A stretch of DNA of 64,000 nucleotides. It comes from Sphingorhabdus sp. Its GTDB lineage: Bacteria; Pseudomonadota; Alphaproteobacteria; Sphingomonadales; Sphingomonadaceae. The notes under the pieces are model-generated. The model saw only the letters and a program-made list of their open reading frames with translations. It was not told where the DNA came from and did no database searches. This document shows, one piece after another, positions 27,995 through 37,795 of the stretch. The stretch covers positions 310,001 to 374,000 of the forward strand of contig JANQNO010000005.1 in NCBI GenBank assembly GCA_028279555.1, given 5' to 3'. Both the position numbers and the translations under genes were made by a program. How positions within the stretch are numbered: position 1 is the stretch's first letter; every line of letters begins with the position of its first letter.

Positions 27995-28064
27995 TGTCAT
28001 CCTGAATTTATTTCAGGATAACAAAATAAATCAGTCTGTTATGCTGAAACAAGTTCAGCATGAC
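27995..28064. repeat. Palindromic element (ATCCTGAATTTATTTCAGGAT type) before nuoH
   Basis: Two perfect or near-perfect hairpins: ATCCTGAATTTATTTCAGG AT and ATGCTGAAACAAGTTCAGC AT, with GTCA/TGAC at the outer ends. The same two-hairpin plan appears at 54153 next to trpD. Confidence 0.8.
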
Positions 28065-28084
28065 GAATATGGGGGAGTTTGCGC

Positions 28085-29128
28085 ATGACCGCCTTCTTCC
28101 AATCCCTAGGAATGTCATACGAATGGGCGTGGTTCACCGCGACCATTGCCGGCATTCTGCTCATCGCGCTGCCGCTGATGCTCGCTGTCGCGATGGTCAT
28201 CTATGTCGATCGCAAGGTGCTCGGCGCGATCATGCTCAGGCGCGGTCCCAATGTGGTCGGACCCTTCGGCCTGCTGCAAAGCTTTGCCGACGGCCTCAAG
28301 GTCTTCCTGCAGGAAACGATCATCCCGAGTGCGGCCAATCGCGGGCTTTTCCTGATTGCGCCGATCATTACCTTCACGGTCGCGCTCGCCGCCTGGGCGG
28401 TGATCCCCTTCAATGCGGGCGCGGTGCTCGCGGACATCAATGTCGGGCTGCTCTATGTCCTCGCGATCAGCTCGCTAGGTGTATACGGCGTGGTGATTTC
28501 GGGCTGGGCATCCAATTCGAAATACCCGTTTTTCTCCGCGATGCGCGCCGCCGCGCAGATGATTTCCTATGAAGTTTCGATAGGCTTTATCCTCGTCTGC
28601 GTGGTGCTTTGGGCCGGGACCTTCAATCTGAATGGCATTATCGAAGGCCAGCGCGGACACGGCTTTGGCATCGTCAATGCCTATGCTTTCAACCTGCTGC
28701 TCTTCCCCATGTGGGTGCTGTTTTTCATCAGCTCGCTGGCTGAAACTGCGCGCGCGCCCTTCGACCTGACCGAGGCGGAAAGCGAGCTCGTCGCGGGTTA
28801 CCAGACCGAATATTCCTCGATGAGCTTCGCGCTCTTCTGGCTCGGCGAATATGCGAATATTCTCCTCATGTGTATGCTCAATGCGATCCTCTTCTTCGGG
28901 GGCTGGCTGCCGCCCTTCGAATGGGAGCCGCTTTATATGGTGCCAGGCTGGATTTGGCTTTTTGCCAAGACATTTTTCTTCTTCTTCCTGTTCAGCTGGA
29001 TCTGGGCGACCGTTCCGCGTTTCCGCTATGATCAGCTGATGCGGCTGGGCTGGAAGGTCTTTTTGCCTCTGTCGCTGCTCTTCATATTTCTGATTAGCGG
29101 CTATCTGATGCTGACGAGGTGGGGATAG
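28085..29128 (+). CDS. nuoH: NADH dehydrogenase subunit H
   Basis: 347 residues; multi-helix membrane subunit forming the quinone entry. ATG 28085 chosen over a TTG at 28079. Conserved YVDRKVLGAIMLRRGPNVVGPFGLLQSFADGLKVFLQE and the loop SSLAETARAPFDLTEAESELVAGYQTEYSSM are present. Its last 14 bases (29113-29126) recur exactly at 29270-29283 just before the next small gene. Confidence 0.96.
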   Translation: MTAFFQSLGMSYEWAWFTATIAGILLIALPLMLAVAMVIYVDRKVLGAIMLRRGPNVVGPFGLLQSFADGLKVFLQETIIPSAANRGLFLIAPIITFTVALAAWAVIPFNAGAVLADINVGLLYVLAISSLGVYGVVISGWASNSKYPFFSAMRAAAQMISYEVSIGFILVCVVLWAGTFNLNGIIEGQRGHGFGIVNAYAFNLLLFPMWVLFFISSLAETARAPFDLTEAESELVAGYQTEYSSMSFALFWLGEYANILLMCMLNAILFFGGWLPPFEWEPLYMVPGWIWLFAKTFFFFFLFSWIWATVPRFRYDQLMRLGWKVFLPLSLLFIFLISGYLMLTRWG

Positions 29129-29174
29129 AACAATGAACACCGCTGCAAACTATCACGAACGCTCTAATTCTTGC

Positions 29175-29258
29175 GTCATGCCAGCGAAGGCTGGCATCTA
29201 TCCCGACTATCGTTCGTGCAACCAGCTTGGGATAGACCCCAGCCTGCGCTGGGGTGAC
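29175..29258. repeat. Palindromic element between nuoH and a small lipoprotein gene
   Basis: GTCATGCCAGCGAAGGCTGG CATC at one end and GGGATAGACCCCAGCCTGCG CTGGGGTGAC at the other. Same architecture as the CCCCGCGAAAGCGGGG family (two hairpins, GTCA/TGAC ends). It is flanked by a 14-base direct repeat (29113-29126 and 29270-29283). Confidence 0.75.
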
Positions 29259-29281
29259 GAATATAGACCGACGAGGTGGGG

Positions 29282-29569
29282 ATGAGAGTGTTTCCGGTCG
29301 TCACCTTGTTTTGTTTAGCTGCTTGCGGCCAAGCCGGCAGTGATACAGGTGCTGGACATCGATACCAATTTGTTAAAACTAGCAAAAACGCGGATTTGGT
29401 TTTTGACCGATCAAATGGTTGCGTAGCGGAGTATCGTCAAGCAGGGCCCGAAATCAGGAGAGATGACCTTCCAGAAGCAGACGGTGACAACTGGGAAATG
29501 ATCGGGTCGTTTAAAGTTTGGGTTTGCCCGGAAAGTCATTCCGAAAAAAGCGAGAAAAGCAAAAAATGA
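29282..29569 (+). CDS. Small putative lipoprotein inserted between nuoH and nuoI
   Basis: About 95 residues from ATG 29282 with a GAGGTGGGG site directly upstream. N-terminus [19 protein letters not shown] carries a clear lipobox (LAAC), so export and lipidation are likely. The mature part is about 80 residues ([20 protein letters not shown]) with a charged tail. It overlaps nuoI's ATG by four bases. No known family; its base composition is more AT-rich than nuoH and nuoI. Confidence 0.65.
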   Translation: MRVFPVVTLFCLAACGQAGSDTGAGHRYQFVKTSKNADLVFDRSNGCVAEYRQAGPEIRRDDLPEADGDNWEMIGSFKVWVCPESHSEKSEKSKK

Positions 29570-30054
29570 CCGCCATTGCCCACTATCTCAAAACCTTCAC
29601 TCTGTGGGAATTTGTGAAAGCCCACTGGCTGACGCTGAAATATTTCTTCAAGCCAAAGGCGACGCTCAACTATCCCTTCGAGAAGAATGCGCTATCCCCG
29701 CGTTTTCGCGGCGAGCATGCGCTGCGCCGCTATCCCAATGGGGAGGAGCGCTGCATCGCCTGCAAATTATGTGAGGCCGTCTGCCCGGCGCAGGCGATCA
29801 CTATCGAGGCGGAGCCGCGCGAGGATGGCAGCCGCCGGACGACCAGATATGACATCGATATGACCAAATGCATCTATTGCGGCTTCTGTCAGGAGGCATG
29901 CCCGGTGGATGCAATCGTGGAAGGACCCAATTTCGAATATGCGACCGAAACCCGCGAGGAGCTGCTCTATGACAAGGAGAAGCTGCTTGCCAATGGTGAC
30001 AAATGGGAGCGCGCAATTGCCGCAAACCTTGCCGCCGATGCGCCATACAGATAA
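29566..30054 (+). CDS. nuoI: NADH dehydrogenase subunit I
   Basis: 162 residues, ferredoxin-like subunit with clusters N6a and N6b. Two [4Fe-4S] motifs: Cys63/66/69/73 ([12 protein letters not shown]) and Cys102/105/108/112 ([12 protein letters not shown]). N-terminal amphipathic helix anchors it to the membrane arm. ATG 29566 overlaps the lipoprotein gene. Confidence 0.97.
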   Translation: MTAIAHYLKTFTLWEFVKAHWLTLKYFFKPKATLNYPFEKNALSPRFRGEHALRRYPNGEERCIACKLCEAVCPAQAITIEAEPREDGSRRTTRYDIDMTKCIYCGFCQEACPVDAIVEGPNFEYATETREELLYDKEKLLANGDKWERAIAANLAADAPYR

Positions 30055-30096
30055 GGGGCGCGGGTTGTGATTCTAGGGGTTCTGTCAATGCAATCT

Positions 30097-30169
30097 GTCA
30101 TCCCCGCGAAAGCGGGGATCCATGGCCTTATCGATAGTCCATGGACCCCCGATCAAGTCGGGGGTGACA
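30097..30169. repeat. Palindromic element (CCCCGCGAAAGCGGGG type) between nuoI and nuoJ
   Basis: GTCATCCCCGCGAAAGCGGG GATCCATGG... and ...GGACCCCCGATCAAGTCGGG GGTGACA; nearly the same as the nuoC-nuoD element, with a short variable middle. Confidence 0.85.
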
Positions 30170-30194
30170 TTGTGATTTGGCCAAGAGGTTTTGC

Positions 30195-30812
30195 ATGATC
30201 CAGGTCATCGCCTTTTATCTCTTTTCAAGCATCGTTATTGCTGCAGCAGCGATGGTGATTTTCTCACGCAATCCAGTGCATAGCGTGCTCTGGCTGATTG
30301 TTGCTTTCTTCAACGCGGCGGGGTTGATGGTGCTGGTCGGCGCCGAGTTTATCGCGATGCTGCTGGTCATTGTTTATGTCGGGGCGGTCGCTGTCCTGTT
30401 CCTGTTTGTCGTGATGATGCTCGACATCGATTTTGCCGAATTGCGCGCCGGCTTCATGAAGAATCTGCCACTCGGAATATTGTTGGCGATTGTGCTCGTC
30501 TGTGAGCTGATACTCGGGCTCGGCGCCTATCAGGCCGGGAAGGTCGAACTGGGAACGCCAGACGGCAAGGCCGCGATCACCGACCAGGTGCCCAATATCG
30601 AAGCGATGGGGCAGCTGCTCTACACGAAATATGTTTTCCTCTTCGAGGCTGCGGGGCTGATCCTTCTGGTGGCGATGATCGGCGCGATCGTGCTCACGCA
30701 CCGCAAGACATTCAGTCAGCGACGCCAGAATATCGGGCAGCAGGTTCGCCGCCGTCCGGAAGAATCGATCCGCAACGAGCAACCCGAAGTCGGGCAGGGG
30801 GTCGAGATATGA
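30195..30812 (+). CDS. nuoJ: NADH dehydrogenase subunit J
   Basis: 205 residues with five hydrophobic helices; membrane arm of complex I. ATG 30195 chosen (TTG 30177 in the repeat was rejected). Typical segment NPVHSVLWLIVAFFNAAGLMVLVGAEFIAMLLVIVYVGAVAVLFLFVVMML. C-terminal tail is charged. Followed by a repeat element. Confidence 0.95.
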   Translation: MIQVIAFYLFSSIVIAAAAMVIFSRNPVHSVLWLIVAFFNAAGLMVLVGAEFIAMLLVIVYVGAVAVLFLFVVMMLDIDFAELRAGFMKNLPLGILLAIVLVCELILGLGAYQAGKVELGTPDGKAAITDQVPNIEAMGQLLYTKYVFLFEAAGLILLVAMIGAIVLTHRKTFSQRRQNIGQQVRRRPEESIRNEQPEVGQGVEI

Positions 30813-30830
30813 TCTTTCCCCGGCAAAAGT

Positions 30831-30921
30831 ACCGAAGCCCTGAGCCGACTGCGCAGCAGGCGAAAGTCGAAGGGCGTTTCGCGGCTGAGAAGCGTGCTTC
30901 GACAGGCTCAGCACTAACGGT
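30831..30921. repeat. Palindromic element (CCTGAGCCGACTG type) between nuoJ and nuoK
   Basis: ACCGAAGCCCTGAGCCGACT...GCGTGCTTCGACAGGCTC AGCACTAACGGT. Closest relative in the window to the reverse complement of the trpD insertion: both share GTCGAAGGGCG in the centre. Confidence 0.85.
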
Positions 30922-30939
30922 ATCTGGAGAAGGCGGAAA

Positions 30940-31245
30940 ATGATCGGGATCGAACATTATCTCGTCGTCAGCTCCATTCTCTTCGTGATGGGCGTGCTGG
31001 GAATTTTCCTCAATCGCAAGAATGTGATCATCATCCTGATGGCGATCGAGCTGATCCTGCTCGCGGTGAATATCAATCTGGTCGCCTTCAGCGCCTTTCT
31101 CGGCGATCTGACGGGGCAGATTTTCGCAATGTTCGTGCTGACCGTTGCTGCGGGGGAAGCGGCAATCGGCTTGGCGATTTTGATGATCTATTTCCGCGGT
31201 CGCGGCACGATTGCGGTCGATGATGTCAACCGGATGAAGGGATAG
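30940..31245 (+). CDS. nuoK: NADH dehydrogenase subunit K
   Basis: 101 residues, three helices with the conserved buried glutamates ([19 protein letters not shown] and [12 protein letters not shown]). Proton-pumping membrane subunit. ATG 30940 follows a GGAGAAGGCGG site. Confidence 0.96.
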   Translation: MIGIEHYLVVSSILFVMGVLGIFLNRKNVIIILMAIELILLAVNINLVAFSAFLGDLTGQIFAMFVLTVAAGEAAIGLAILMIYFRGRGTIAVDDVNRMKG

Positions 31246-31252
31246 GGGCAAA

Positions 31253-33271
31253 GTGTCATCCATTGAGATCATTGTCTTTCTGCCTTTGCTGGCAGCGATT
31301 GTTGCGGGGCTCGGTCAGCGCCTGATTGGCGCAGTCGCGGCGAAAACGCTGACCACCGGCGCATTGTTCATCAGCTGCATTTTGAGCTGGCCGATCTTCC
31401 TCGGCTTTGTTTCGGGCGATATCCAGCCCTATGTCATGCCGGTTGCGCAATGGGTGCAATCGGGCGGGCTATCCTTCAACTGGGAATTGCGCGTCGACAG
31501 CCTGACGGCGGTCATGCTCGTGGTCATCACCACCGTCTCTGCGCTCGTTCACCTCTATAGCTGGGGCTATATGGAGGAAGACCCGGATCAGCCGCGCTTT
31601 TTCGCTTATCTATCGCTCTTCACCTTCGCGATGCTGATGCTGGTGACCGCCAACAATCTGGTGCAGATGTTTTTTGGCTGGGAAGGCGTCGGGCTGGCCT
31701 CCTATCTCCTGATCGGCTTCTGGTACAAGAAGCCCTCTGCCAACGCTGCCGCAATCAAGGCATTTGTCGTCAACCGGGTCGGCGACCTTGGCTTCATGCT
31801 CGGCATTTTCGGCATTTTCCTGGTATTCCAGACGGTGAGCATCCCTGACATTCTGGCCGCTGCGCCGGAGCAGACCGGATCGAGCATCGGCTTTCTGGGC
31901 CTCAGGCTCGATACCATGTCGATCCTCTGCATCCTGCTCTTCATCGGGGCTATGGGCAAATCGGCGCAGCTTGGCCTACACACCTGGCTGCCCGATGCGA
32001 TGGAAGGCCCTACGCCGGTCAGCGCGCTTATTCATGCGGCGACGATGGTCACCGCCGGCGTCTTCATGGTCTGCCGGATGTCACCGCTTTTCGAGGCAAG
32101 CCAATATGCCCTCAATGTCGTCATCATCGTTGGTGCGACCACCGCAATATTCGCCGCCACGGTCGGGCTGGTGCAGAATGACATCAAGCGCGTCATCGCC
32201 TATTCGACCTGCTCTCAGCTGGGCTACATGTTCTTTGCTGCCGGCGTGGGCGCATACAGCGCAGCCATGTTCCACCTGTTCACGCATGCCTTCTTCAAAG
32301 CGCTTCTGTTCCTTGGTGCAGGCTCAGTCATCCATGCCATGCATCATGAGCAGGATATGCGCTACTATGGCGCGCTCAGAAAACATATTCCGATTACCTT
32401 CTGGACGATGATTGCAGGGACGCTGGCGATCACCGGGGTGGGTATTGTCGGGCTGGGCGGATTTGCCGGTTTCCATTCGAAAGACGCGATCATCGAGGCG
32501 GCTTATGCGGCAAGCAATGCGGCCAATTTCGGCGGCTATGCCTTCTTCATCGGCGTCTTCGCCGCGCTGCTCACCAGCTTTTACAGCTGGCGGCTCATCT
32601 TCCTGACTTTCTTCGGCAAAGCCCGCTGGATAGGCAGCGAGCATATCCAGCATAGCGTGCATAAGACGCCCAAGCAGGCGGGCAAGGATACCACCGGCGG
32701 CTATCATCCGCATGAAAGCCCTTGGACGATGCTGCTGCCGCTGGCGCTGCTGACGGTTGGCGCGGTATTCTCCGGCTACATCTTCAAGAATGCCTTCATT
32801 TACGCAGAAGAGGGTGGAACGGCTTTCTGGGCAGCGAGCACGCTCTATTTCAATGTCGATCTGATCCATGCCATGCATGAGGTTCCGCTGTGGGTGAAAT
32901 TGTCGTCAACGGTCGCGATGCTGACCGGACTGCTTGTCGCTTACATGATGTATATTCGCAGCGATGACGCCCCGCAGAAGCTCGCTGCGACGTTCCGCCC
33001 GCTCTATAACTTCTTCTACAATAAATGGTATTTCGACGAGCTATATGACCTCATCTTCGTGAAGCCGGCATTCTGGTTCGGCCGGATTTTGTGGAAGGGC
33101 GGTGATGAAGGCACCATTGATCGCTTCGGGCCGAATGGTTCCGCTGCGCTGATTGCCTTCGGCAGCCGGATGGCGGTGCGGCTGCAGTCGGGCTATGTCT
33201 ACAGCTACGCGCTGGTTATGTTGCTCGGCCTGGTGGCGCTGATCAGCTGGATGATGGTGGCGGCCAGATGA
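31253..33271 (+). CDS. nuoL: NADH dehydrogenase subunit L
   Basis: 672 residues from GTG 31253; largest antiporter-like subunit with the long lateral helix. Typical segments: [51 protein letters not shown] and [15 protein letters not shown]. Overlaps nuoM by four bases (ATGA). Confidence 0.97.
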   Translation: MSSIEIIVFLPLLAAIVAGLGQRLIGAVAAKTLTTGALFISCILSWPIFLGFVSGDIQPYVMPVAQWVQSGGLSFNWELRVDSLTAVMLVVITTVSALVHLYSWGYMEEDPDQPRFFAYLSLFTFAMLMLVTANNLVQMFFGWEGVGLASYLLIGFWYKKPSANAAAIKAFVVNRVGDLGFMLGIFGIFLVFQTVSIPDILAAAPEQTGSSIGFLGLRLDTMSILCILLFIGAMGKSAQLGLHTWLPDAMEGPTPVSALIHAATMVTAGVFMVCRMSPLFEASQYALNVVIIVGATTAIFAATVGLVQNDIKRVIAYSTCSQLGYMFFAAGVGAYSAAMFHLFTHAFFKALLFLGAGSVIHAMHHEQDMRYYGALRKHIPITFWTMIAGTLAITGVGIVGLGGFAGFHSKDAIIEAAYAASNAANFGGYAFFIGVFAALLTSFYSWRLIFLTFFGKARWIGSEHIQHSVHKTPKQAGKDTTGGYHPHESPWTMLLPLALLTVGAVFSGYIFKNAFIYAEEGGTAFWAASTLYFNVDLIHAMHEVPLWVKLSSTVAMLTGLLVAYMMYIRSDDAPQKLAATFRPLYNFFYNKWYFDELYDLIFVKPAFWFGRILWKGGDEGTIDRFGPNGSAALIAFGSRMAVRLQSGYVYSYALVMLLGLVALISWMMVAAR

Positions 33272-34827
33272 ACGCAGCCGATTTTCCCATATTGACGACC
33301 CTGATCGTCATTCCCGCCGTGGCGGCCATCATGTGCCTTTTCTTGCGTGCCGATGGCGCGCGCCTGATTGCTCTGATCGCTACGCTGTTCAACCTGATAT
33401 TGGGTGTGTGGCTCTGGGCCAGCTATGATCCGAGCTACGGACAGTGGCAGTTCCAGGAAAGCGTGATGCTGTTCGGCCCGGTGGGCTGGAAGCTGGGCAT
33501 AGACGGCATCTCGCTGATGCTCATCATGCTGTCGCTCTTCCTGATGCCGATCTGTATCGGCGCCAGCTGGCGCGCCATTACAGACCGCGTCGGCGAATAT
33601 ATGGCGGCATTCCTGTTCATGGAGAGCCTGATGATCGGCGTCTTTGCCGCCCAAGATCTGTTGCTCTTCTATATCTTCTTCGAGGCCGGCCTGATCCCGA
33701 TGTATCTCATCATCGGCATCTGGGGCGGAAAGGACCGGATCTACGCGGCCTATAAATTCTTCCTCTATACGCTGCTCGGCTCGGTGCTGATGCTGATTGC
33801 GATGCTGTGGATGATTCAACAGGCCGGCACGGCAGATATACCGACCTTGCTCAACCACGACTTCCCGCCCGAAGCCCAGACCTGGCTATGGCTGGCTTTC
33901 TTTGCAAGCTTTGCGGTGAAAATGCCGATGTGGCCGGTGCATACCTGGTTGCCCGACGCCCACGTGCAGGCACCGACGGCGGGTTCGGTCATTCTGGCCG
34001 GCGTGCTACTCAAAATGGGCGGCTATGGCTTCCTGCGCTTCTCGCTGCCGATGTTCCCGGAGGCCAGCGCGCAGCTTATCTATCTTGTCTTCGTGCTTTC
34101 GATGGTGGCGGTCGTATACACCTCGCTGGTCGCACTGGTGCAGAAGGATATGAAGAAGCTCATCGCCTATTCCTCGGTGGCGCATATGGCGATCGTCACC
34201 GTTGGCCTGTTTGCTTTCAATCAGCAGGGTATCGAAGGCGCAATTATCGTGATGCTCAGCCACGGTCTGGTGTCTGGTGCGCTCTTCCTTTGCGTCGGCG
34301 TGATCTATGACCGCCTACACACGCGCGAGATTGACCGTTATGGCGGGCTCAGCATCAACATGCCAAAATATGCGCTTTTCTTCATGCTGTTCACCATGGC
34401 CAGCGTCGGCCTTCCGGGCACCAGCGGTTTCGTGGGTGAGTTTCTGGCGCTGGCAGGCACCTATCAGGTATCGACCTGGGCCACGCTGATTTGCGCAACC
34501 GGCATTATTCTGGGTGCGGGCTATATGCTCTATCTTTACCGCCGCGTCGCCTTCGGCGAGCAGAAGAATGAAGATGCCGCGGCCATGCCCGATCTCAATC
34601 GCCGTGAATTGTGGTTGCTGGCGCCAATTGCAGCAGTGGTGCTTTGGATGGGCGTCTATCCCGAAAGCTTCCTCAGGCCCATTCGCGCTGATGTGTCCAA
34701 GATTGTGGAGCGGATCGACCGAGCAGCGCCCGATGGCGATTCCGCGCTGCTTGCCGACGATCCGGCGATGAAGGGATATCGCGTGCAGCGCGCCGAACAT
34801 GGCGACAAGGAAGGGAGCGCTCATTAG
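33268..34827 (+). CDS. nuoM: NADH dehydrogenase subunit M
   Basis: 519 residues; antiporter-like membrane subunit. Conserved [60 protein letters not shown] and [13 protein letters not shown]. Followed immediately by nuoN. Confidence 0.97.
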   Translation: MNAADFPILTTLIVIPAVAAIMCLFLRADGARLIALIATLFNLILGVWLWASYDPSYGQWQFQESVMLFGPVGWKLGIDGISLMLIMLSLFLMPICIGASWRAITDRVGEYMAAFLFMESLMIGVFAAQDLLLFYIFFEAGLIPMYLIIGIWGGKDRIYAAYKFFLYTLLGSVLMLIAMLWMIQQAGTADIPTLLNHDFPPEAQTWLWLAFFASFAVKMPMWPVHTWLPDAHVQAPTAGSVILAGVLLKMGGYGFLRFSLPMFPEASAQLIYLVFVLSMVAVVYTSLVALVQKDMKKLIAYSSVAHMAIVTVGLFAFNQQGIEGAIIVMLSHGLVSGALFLCVGVIYDRLHTREIDRYGGLSINMPKYALFFMLFTMASVGLPGTSGFVGEFLALAGTYQVSTWATLICATGIILGAGYMLYLYRRVAFGEQKNEDAAAMPDLNRRELWLLAPIAAVVLWMGVYPESFLRPIRADVSKIVERIDRAAPDGDSALLADDPAMKGYRVQRAEHGDKEGSAH

Positions 34828-36279
34828 ATGAATCTCGCAAGCTCTCTCTATTTCGCGCGGCCTGAAATTATCTTGAGCGTTGCTGCTCTGGCGCTTCTTA
34901 TGGTGGCCGCTTGGCGCAGCAATGCATCCAAGCTGATCTCAATGTTGTCTGTGGCCGCGCTGGTGGCTGCCGGTGTATGGTCGGCGCATCTGATGTTCAG
35001 CCCGTCTTTCGAACTGGGCGGAGATGCGTTCGATGGCCTTTACCGGATGGACGCCTTTGGCAGCCTGTCGAAATTGCTGATTTATTCTGCCGCGGCGATT
35101 TCGCTGATCATCGCGCCCCGTTTCCTCTCGAATATGGGCGCGATGCGCGGCGAATATCCAGTGCTGGTGCTCTTCGCGGTCGTCGGCATGGGCATAATGG
35201 TGTCGGCCAACGATCTGCTGACGCTCTATATCGGATTGGAGCTGAACAGCCTTGCGGCTTACGTGCTGGCCAGCTTCGCACGCCATGACGAACGCTCGGC
35301 GGAAGCGGGTCTCAAATATTTCGTGCTCGGTGCATTGGCGAGCGGCATTCTGCTTTTCGGCATGTCACTGATCTATGGCTTTGCCGGCTCGACCGACTTC
35401 ACCGCCATCGGCAAGGCGTTGTCGGGCGAGATGGGCATGGGCGCGCTGTTTGGCGTCGTATTCGTGCTTTCCGGGCTGGCCTTCAAAATCAGCGCAGCAC
35501 CTTTCCACATGTGGACGCCGGACGTGTATGAAGGCGCACCGACGCCGGTTACGGCTTTCTTCGCCAGCGCACCCAAGGTTGCGGCCACCGCGCTGCTGAT
35601 CCGCGTGACGATCACAGCATTTGGCGACCAGACTTTTGTGTGGCAGCAGATCATCATGGTCGTTGCAATCATGTCGATCCTGATCGGTGCGGCAGGGGCC
35701 ATCGGGCAGAATAATCTGAAGCGCCTGCTCGCCTACAGCTCGATCAACAATATCGGCTTCATCCTGATCGGGCTTGCCGCGGGAACAGCCGAGGGCGTGT
35801 CCGCGATGCTTGTCTATCTCGCCATCTATGTGGCGATGACGCTGGGCGGCTTTGTCTGCCTGATGCAGCTGCGCAACCGCGACGGAAGCCTGCGCGAGGA
35901 CATGTCCGACATTGCCGGGCTTTCCCAGACGCGGCCGGCGCTGGCAGCGATCTTCGCGATATTCATGTTCTCGCTGGCGGGCATTCCCCCGCTCTTCGGT
36001 TTCTGGGGCAAGGTGGTTGTGTTCAATGCTGCCGTCGCTGCCGGATTGTTGCCGCTCGCGGTAATCGGTATCGCTGCCTCGGTGATCGGCGCATTCTACT
36101 ATCTCAAAGTTGTCAAGGTGATGTATTTTGACGAGGCAAAGGATATCATTGTTGTCGAGAATGATCGCAGCCTGATCTGGACCGGCGCTCTGCTCGCCGC
36201 CTTTGTTTCTCCGCTGGGATATTTGCTGATTTCGCCATTGGGACAGCTGACCGACAAGGCTGCAAGCGCGTTATTTTAA
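34828..36279 (+). CDS. nuoN: NADH dehydrogenase subunit N
   Basis: 483 residues; third antiporter-like subunit and last of the 14. Conserved LYIGLELNSLAAYVLASFARHDERSAEAGLKYFVLGALASG, FHMWTPDVYEGAPTPVTAFFA and LKRLLAYSSINNIGFI. Its stop overlaps or abuts the apparent start of birA. Confidence 0.97.
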   Translation: MNLASSLYFARPEIILSVAALALLMVAAWRSNASKLISMLSVAALVAAGVWSAHLMFSPSFELGGDAFDGLYRMDAFGSLSKLLIYSAAAISLIIAPRFLSNMGAMRGEYPVLVLFAVVGMGIMVSANDLLTLYIGLELNSLAAYVLASFARHDERSAEAGLKYFVLGALASGILLFGMSLIYGFAGSTDFTAIGKALSGEMGMGALFGVVFVLSGLAFKISAAPFHMWTPDVYEGAPTPVTAFFASAPKVAATALLIRVTITAFGDQTFVWQQIIMVVAIMSILIGAAGAIGQNNLKRLLAYSSINNIGFILIGLAAGTAEGVSAMLVYLAIYVAMTLGGFVCLMQLRNRDGSLREDMSDIAGLSQTRPALAAIFAIFMFSLAGIPPLFGFWGKVVVFNAAVAAGLLPLAVIGIAASVIGAFYYLKVVKVMYFDEAKDIIVVENDRSLIWTGALLAAFVSPLGYLLISPLGQLTDKAASALF

Positions 36280-36995
36280 GCTACCGTCCGCTATTCGAGC
36301 AGGTCGCGCTTACCGGCTCGACAAATGCCGACCTTGTGCAGCGCGCGGCGCAAGGCGCGCCTGAGGGGCTGTGGCTGCGCGCAGATGCTCAGGATGGCGG
36401 TAAGGGCCGGATGGGCCGCACATGGGAAAGCCCGACGGGCAATTTCTATGCAAGCACGATTGTCCGGGTCGCAAAGGAAGACCCGCCGGCCGAGGGTCTG
36501 GCCTTCGTTGCCGCCGTCGCTGTGCATGCTGCCTTGTCGCAGACAGCACCAGCGATCGATTTCCGCCTCAAATGGCCAAACGACATATTGACGGACGACG
36601 CGAAATTATGCGGGATGCTCCTTGAACGGCAGGAGGATGCTGTCATTGCCGGCATCGGCATCAATCTAGCGCAGCATCCCGAAGGTCTGGATCGCCCGGT
36701 GACCAGTCTGGCCGGGCTGGGCATGGCTCCGCCGGAACCGCAAATATTTCTGGAAATGCTGGCACCCATTTTTGGCGAGTGGCTCGCGCGCTGGCGGATA
36801 GGTGGGCTGGCCGGAATCATGCCGCAATGGAGGCAATATGCGCACCGCCTCGGCGACCCTTTGCGCGCCGCCTTGCCAGACGGTGAGACAGTCGATGGCC
36901 GCTATGAAACTGTGAGCGATGATGGCACGCTCAAGCTTCGCTTGGCGGATGGCAGCTTTCGTGCCATTCATGCCGGCGATATTTTTCTTCGGTGA
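36273..36995 (+). CDS. birA: Biotin--[acetyl-CoA-carboxylase] ligase
   Basis: About 240 residues, attaches biotin to the carboxyl carrier protein. Family motifs: [49 protein letters not shown] and [12 protein letters not shown]; no N-terminal DNA-binding domain, so no repressor function. The conserved STN motif begins at about 36315, upstream of the only normal start (GTG 36336). Reading back, the frame is open into nuoN and the best start is ATT at 36273, seven bases before the nuoN stop ends. Near-cognate start inferred; identity firm. Confidence 0.85.
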   Translation: MLSYRPLFEQVALTGSTNADLVQRAAQGAPEGLWLRADAQDGGKGRMGRTWESPTGNFYASTIVRVAKEDPPAEGLAFVAAVAVHAALSQTAPAIDFRLKWPNDILTDDAKLCGMLLERQEDAVIAGIGINLAQHPEGLDRPVTSLAGLGMAPPEPQIFLEMLAPIFGEWLARWRIGGLAGIMPQWRQYAHRLGDPLRAALPDGETVDGRYETVSDDGTLKLRLADGSFRAIHAGDIFLR

Positions 36996-37012
36996 AGGAA
37001 AGAGAAACAGCA

Positions 37013-37792
37013 ATGCTGCTTGCCATCGAAACCGGCAATACCAACGTCAAATTCGCGCTGCTCGACGGGCTGGAGGTAAAGGGACGCTGGCGGATCGCGA
37101 CCGATGCCCGCAAGACAGCCGATGAATATGCGGTTTGGCTCAATCAGCTGTTGAAGCTGGAGGGTTTTGCTCGCAGCGATGTCGATACTGTGGTCATTTC
37201 GACAGTGGTGCCGCGCGCACTTCATAATCTCAGCATGCTGGCACGCAAATATTTCGATGTGGAGCCAATGGTCGCGGGGCAGCCGCCGCTGGATTGGGGC
37301 ATCGCATTGAAGGTGGACGAACCGCAAAATCTGGGCGCAGACCGGGCGCTCAATGCGATTGCAGCGCAGGAACTGGCCCCCGGCGGAGACAAGATCGTGA
37401 TCAGTTTCGGGACGGCCACTACCGTCGATCATGTCGGATCGGACGGTGCCTATCATGGCGGTATCATTGCGCCGGGGATCAATCTTTCGCTGGACGCGCT
37501 CGTCAATGCCACCGCGCAGCTGCCGCGCATCGCAATAACAGCGCCGGAGGATGACGATGTGATCGGGCGGACGACCAAGTCGCAAATGCTGATTGGCATC
37601 TATTGGGGATATGTCTCGATGGTCGAAGGCCTGATATCGCGCATGAAAAAGCAGATCGGCAAACCGGCCAAGGTGATCGCAACCGGCGGGCTGGCACCTC
37701 TGTTTCAGCAGCATGCGCATTTGTTCGATCATATCGAAAGTGACCTCACGTTGCGCGGGCTGGCGCTGCTTCACCGCGGCAGGAAGGGCTAG
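37013..37792 (+). CDS. coaX: Type III pantothenate kinase
   Basis: 259 residues from ATG 37013 (AAGGAAAGAG site); first step of coenzyme A synthesis. Typical P-loop-like [40 protein letters not shown] and [15 protein letters not shown]. The GTG at 36992 in the same frame was rejected. Next gene begins three bases after the stop. Confidence 0.95.
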   Translation: MLLAIETGNTNVKFALLDGLEVKGRWRIATDARKTADEYAVWLNQLLKLEGFARSDVDTVVISTVVPRALHNLSMLARKYFDVEPMVAGQPPLDWGIALKVDEPQNLGADRALNAIAAQELAPGGDKIVISFGTATTVDHVGSDGAYHGGIIAPGINLSLDALVNATAQLPRIAITAPEDDDVIGRTTKSQMLIGIYWGYVSMVEGLISRMKKQIGKPAKVIATGGLAPLFQQHAHLFDHIESDLTLRGLALLHRGRKG

Positions 37793-37795
37793 CGC

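Noticed and set aside
18185-31245. CRISPR array, because of many short repeats
   Set aside because: Repeats are irregularly spaced, palindromic and differ in type; no regular spacers or cas genes.
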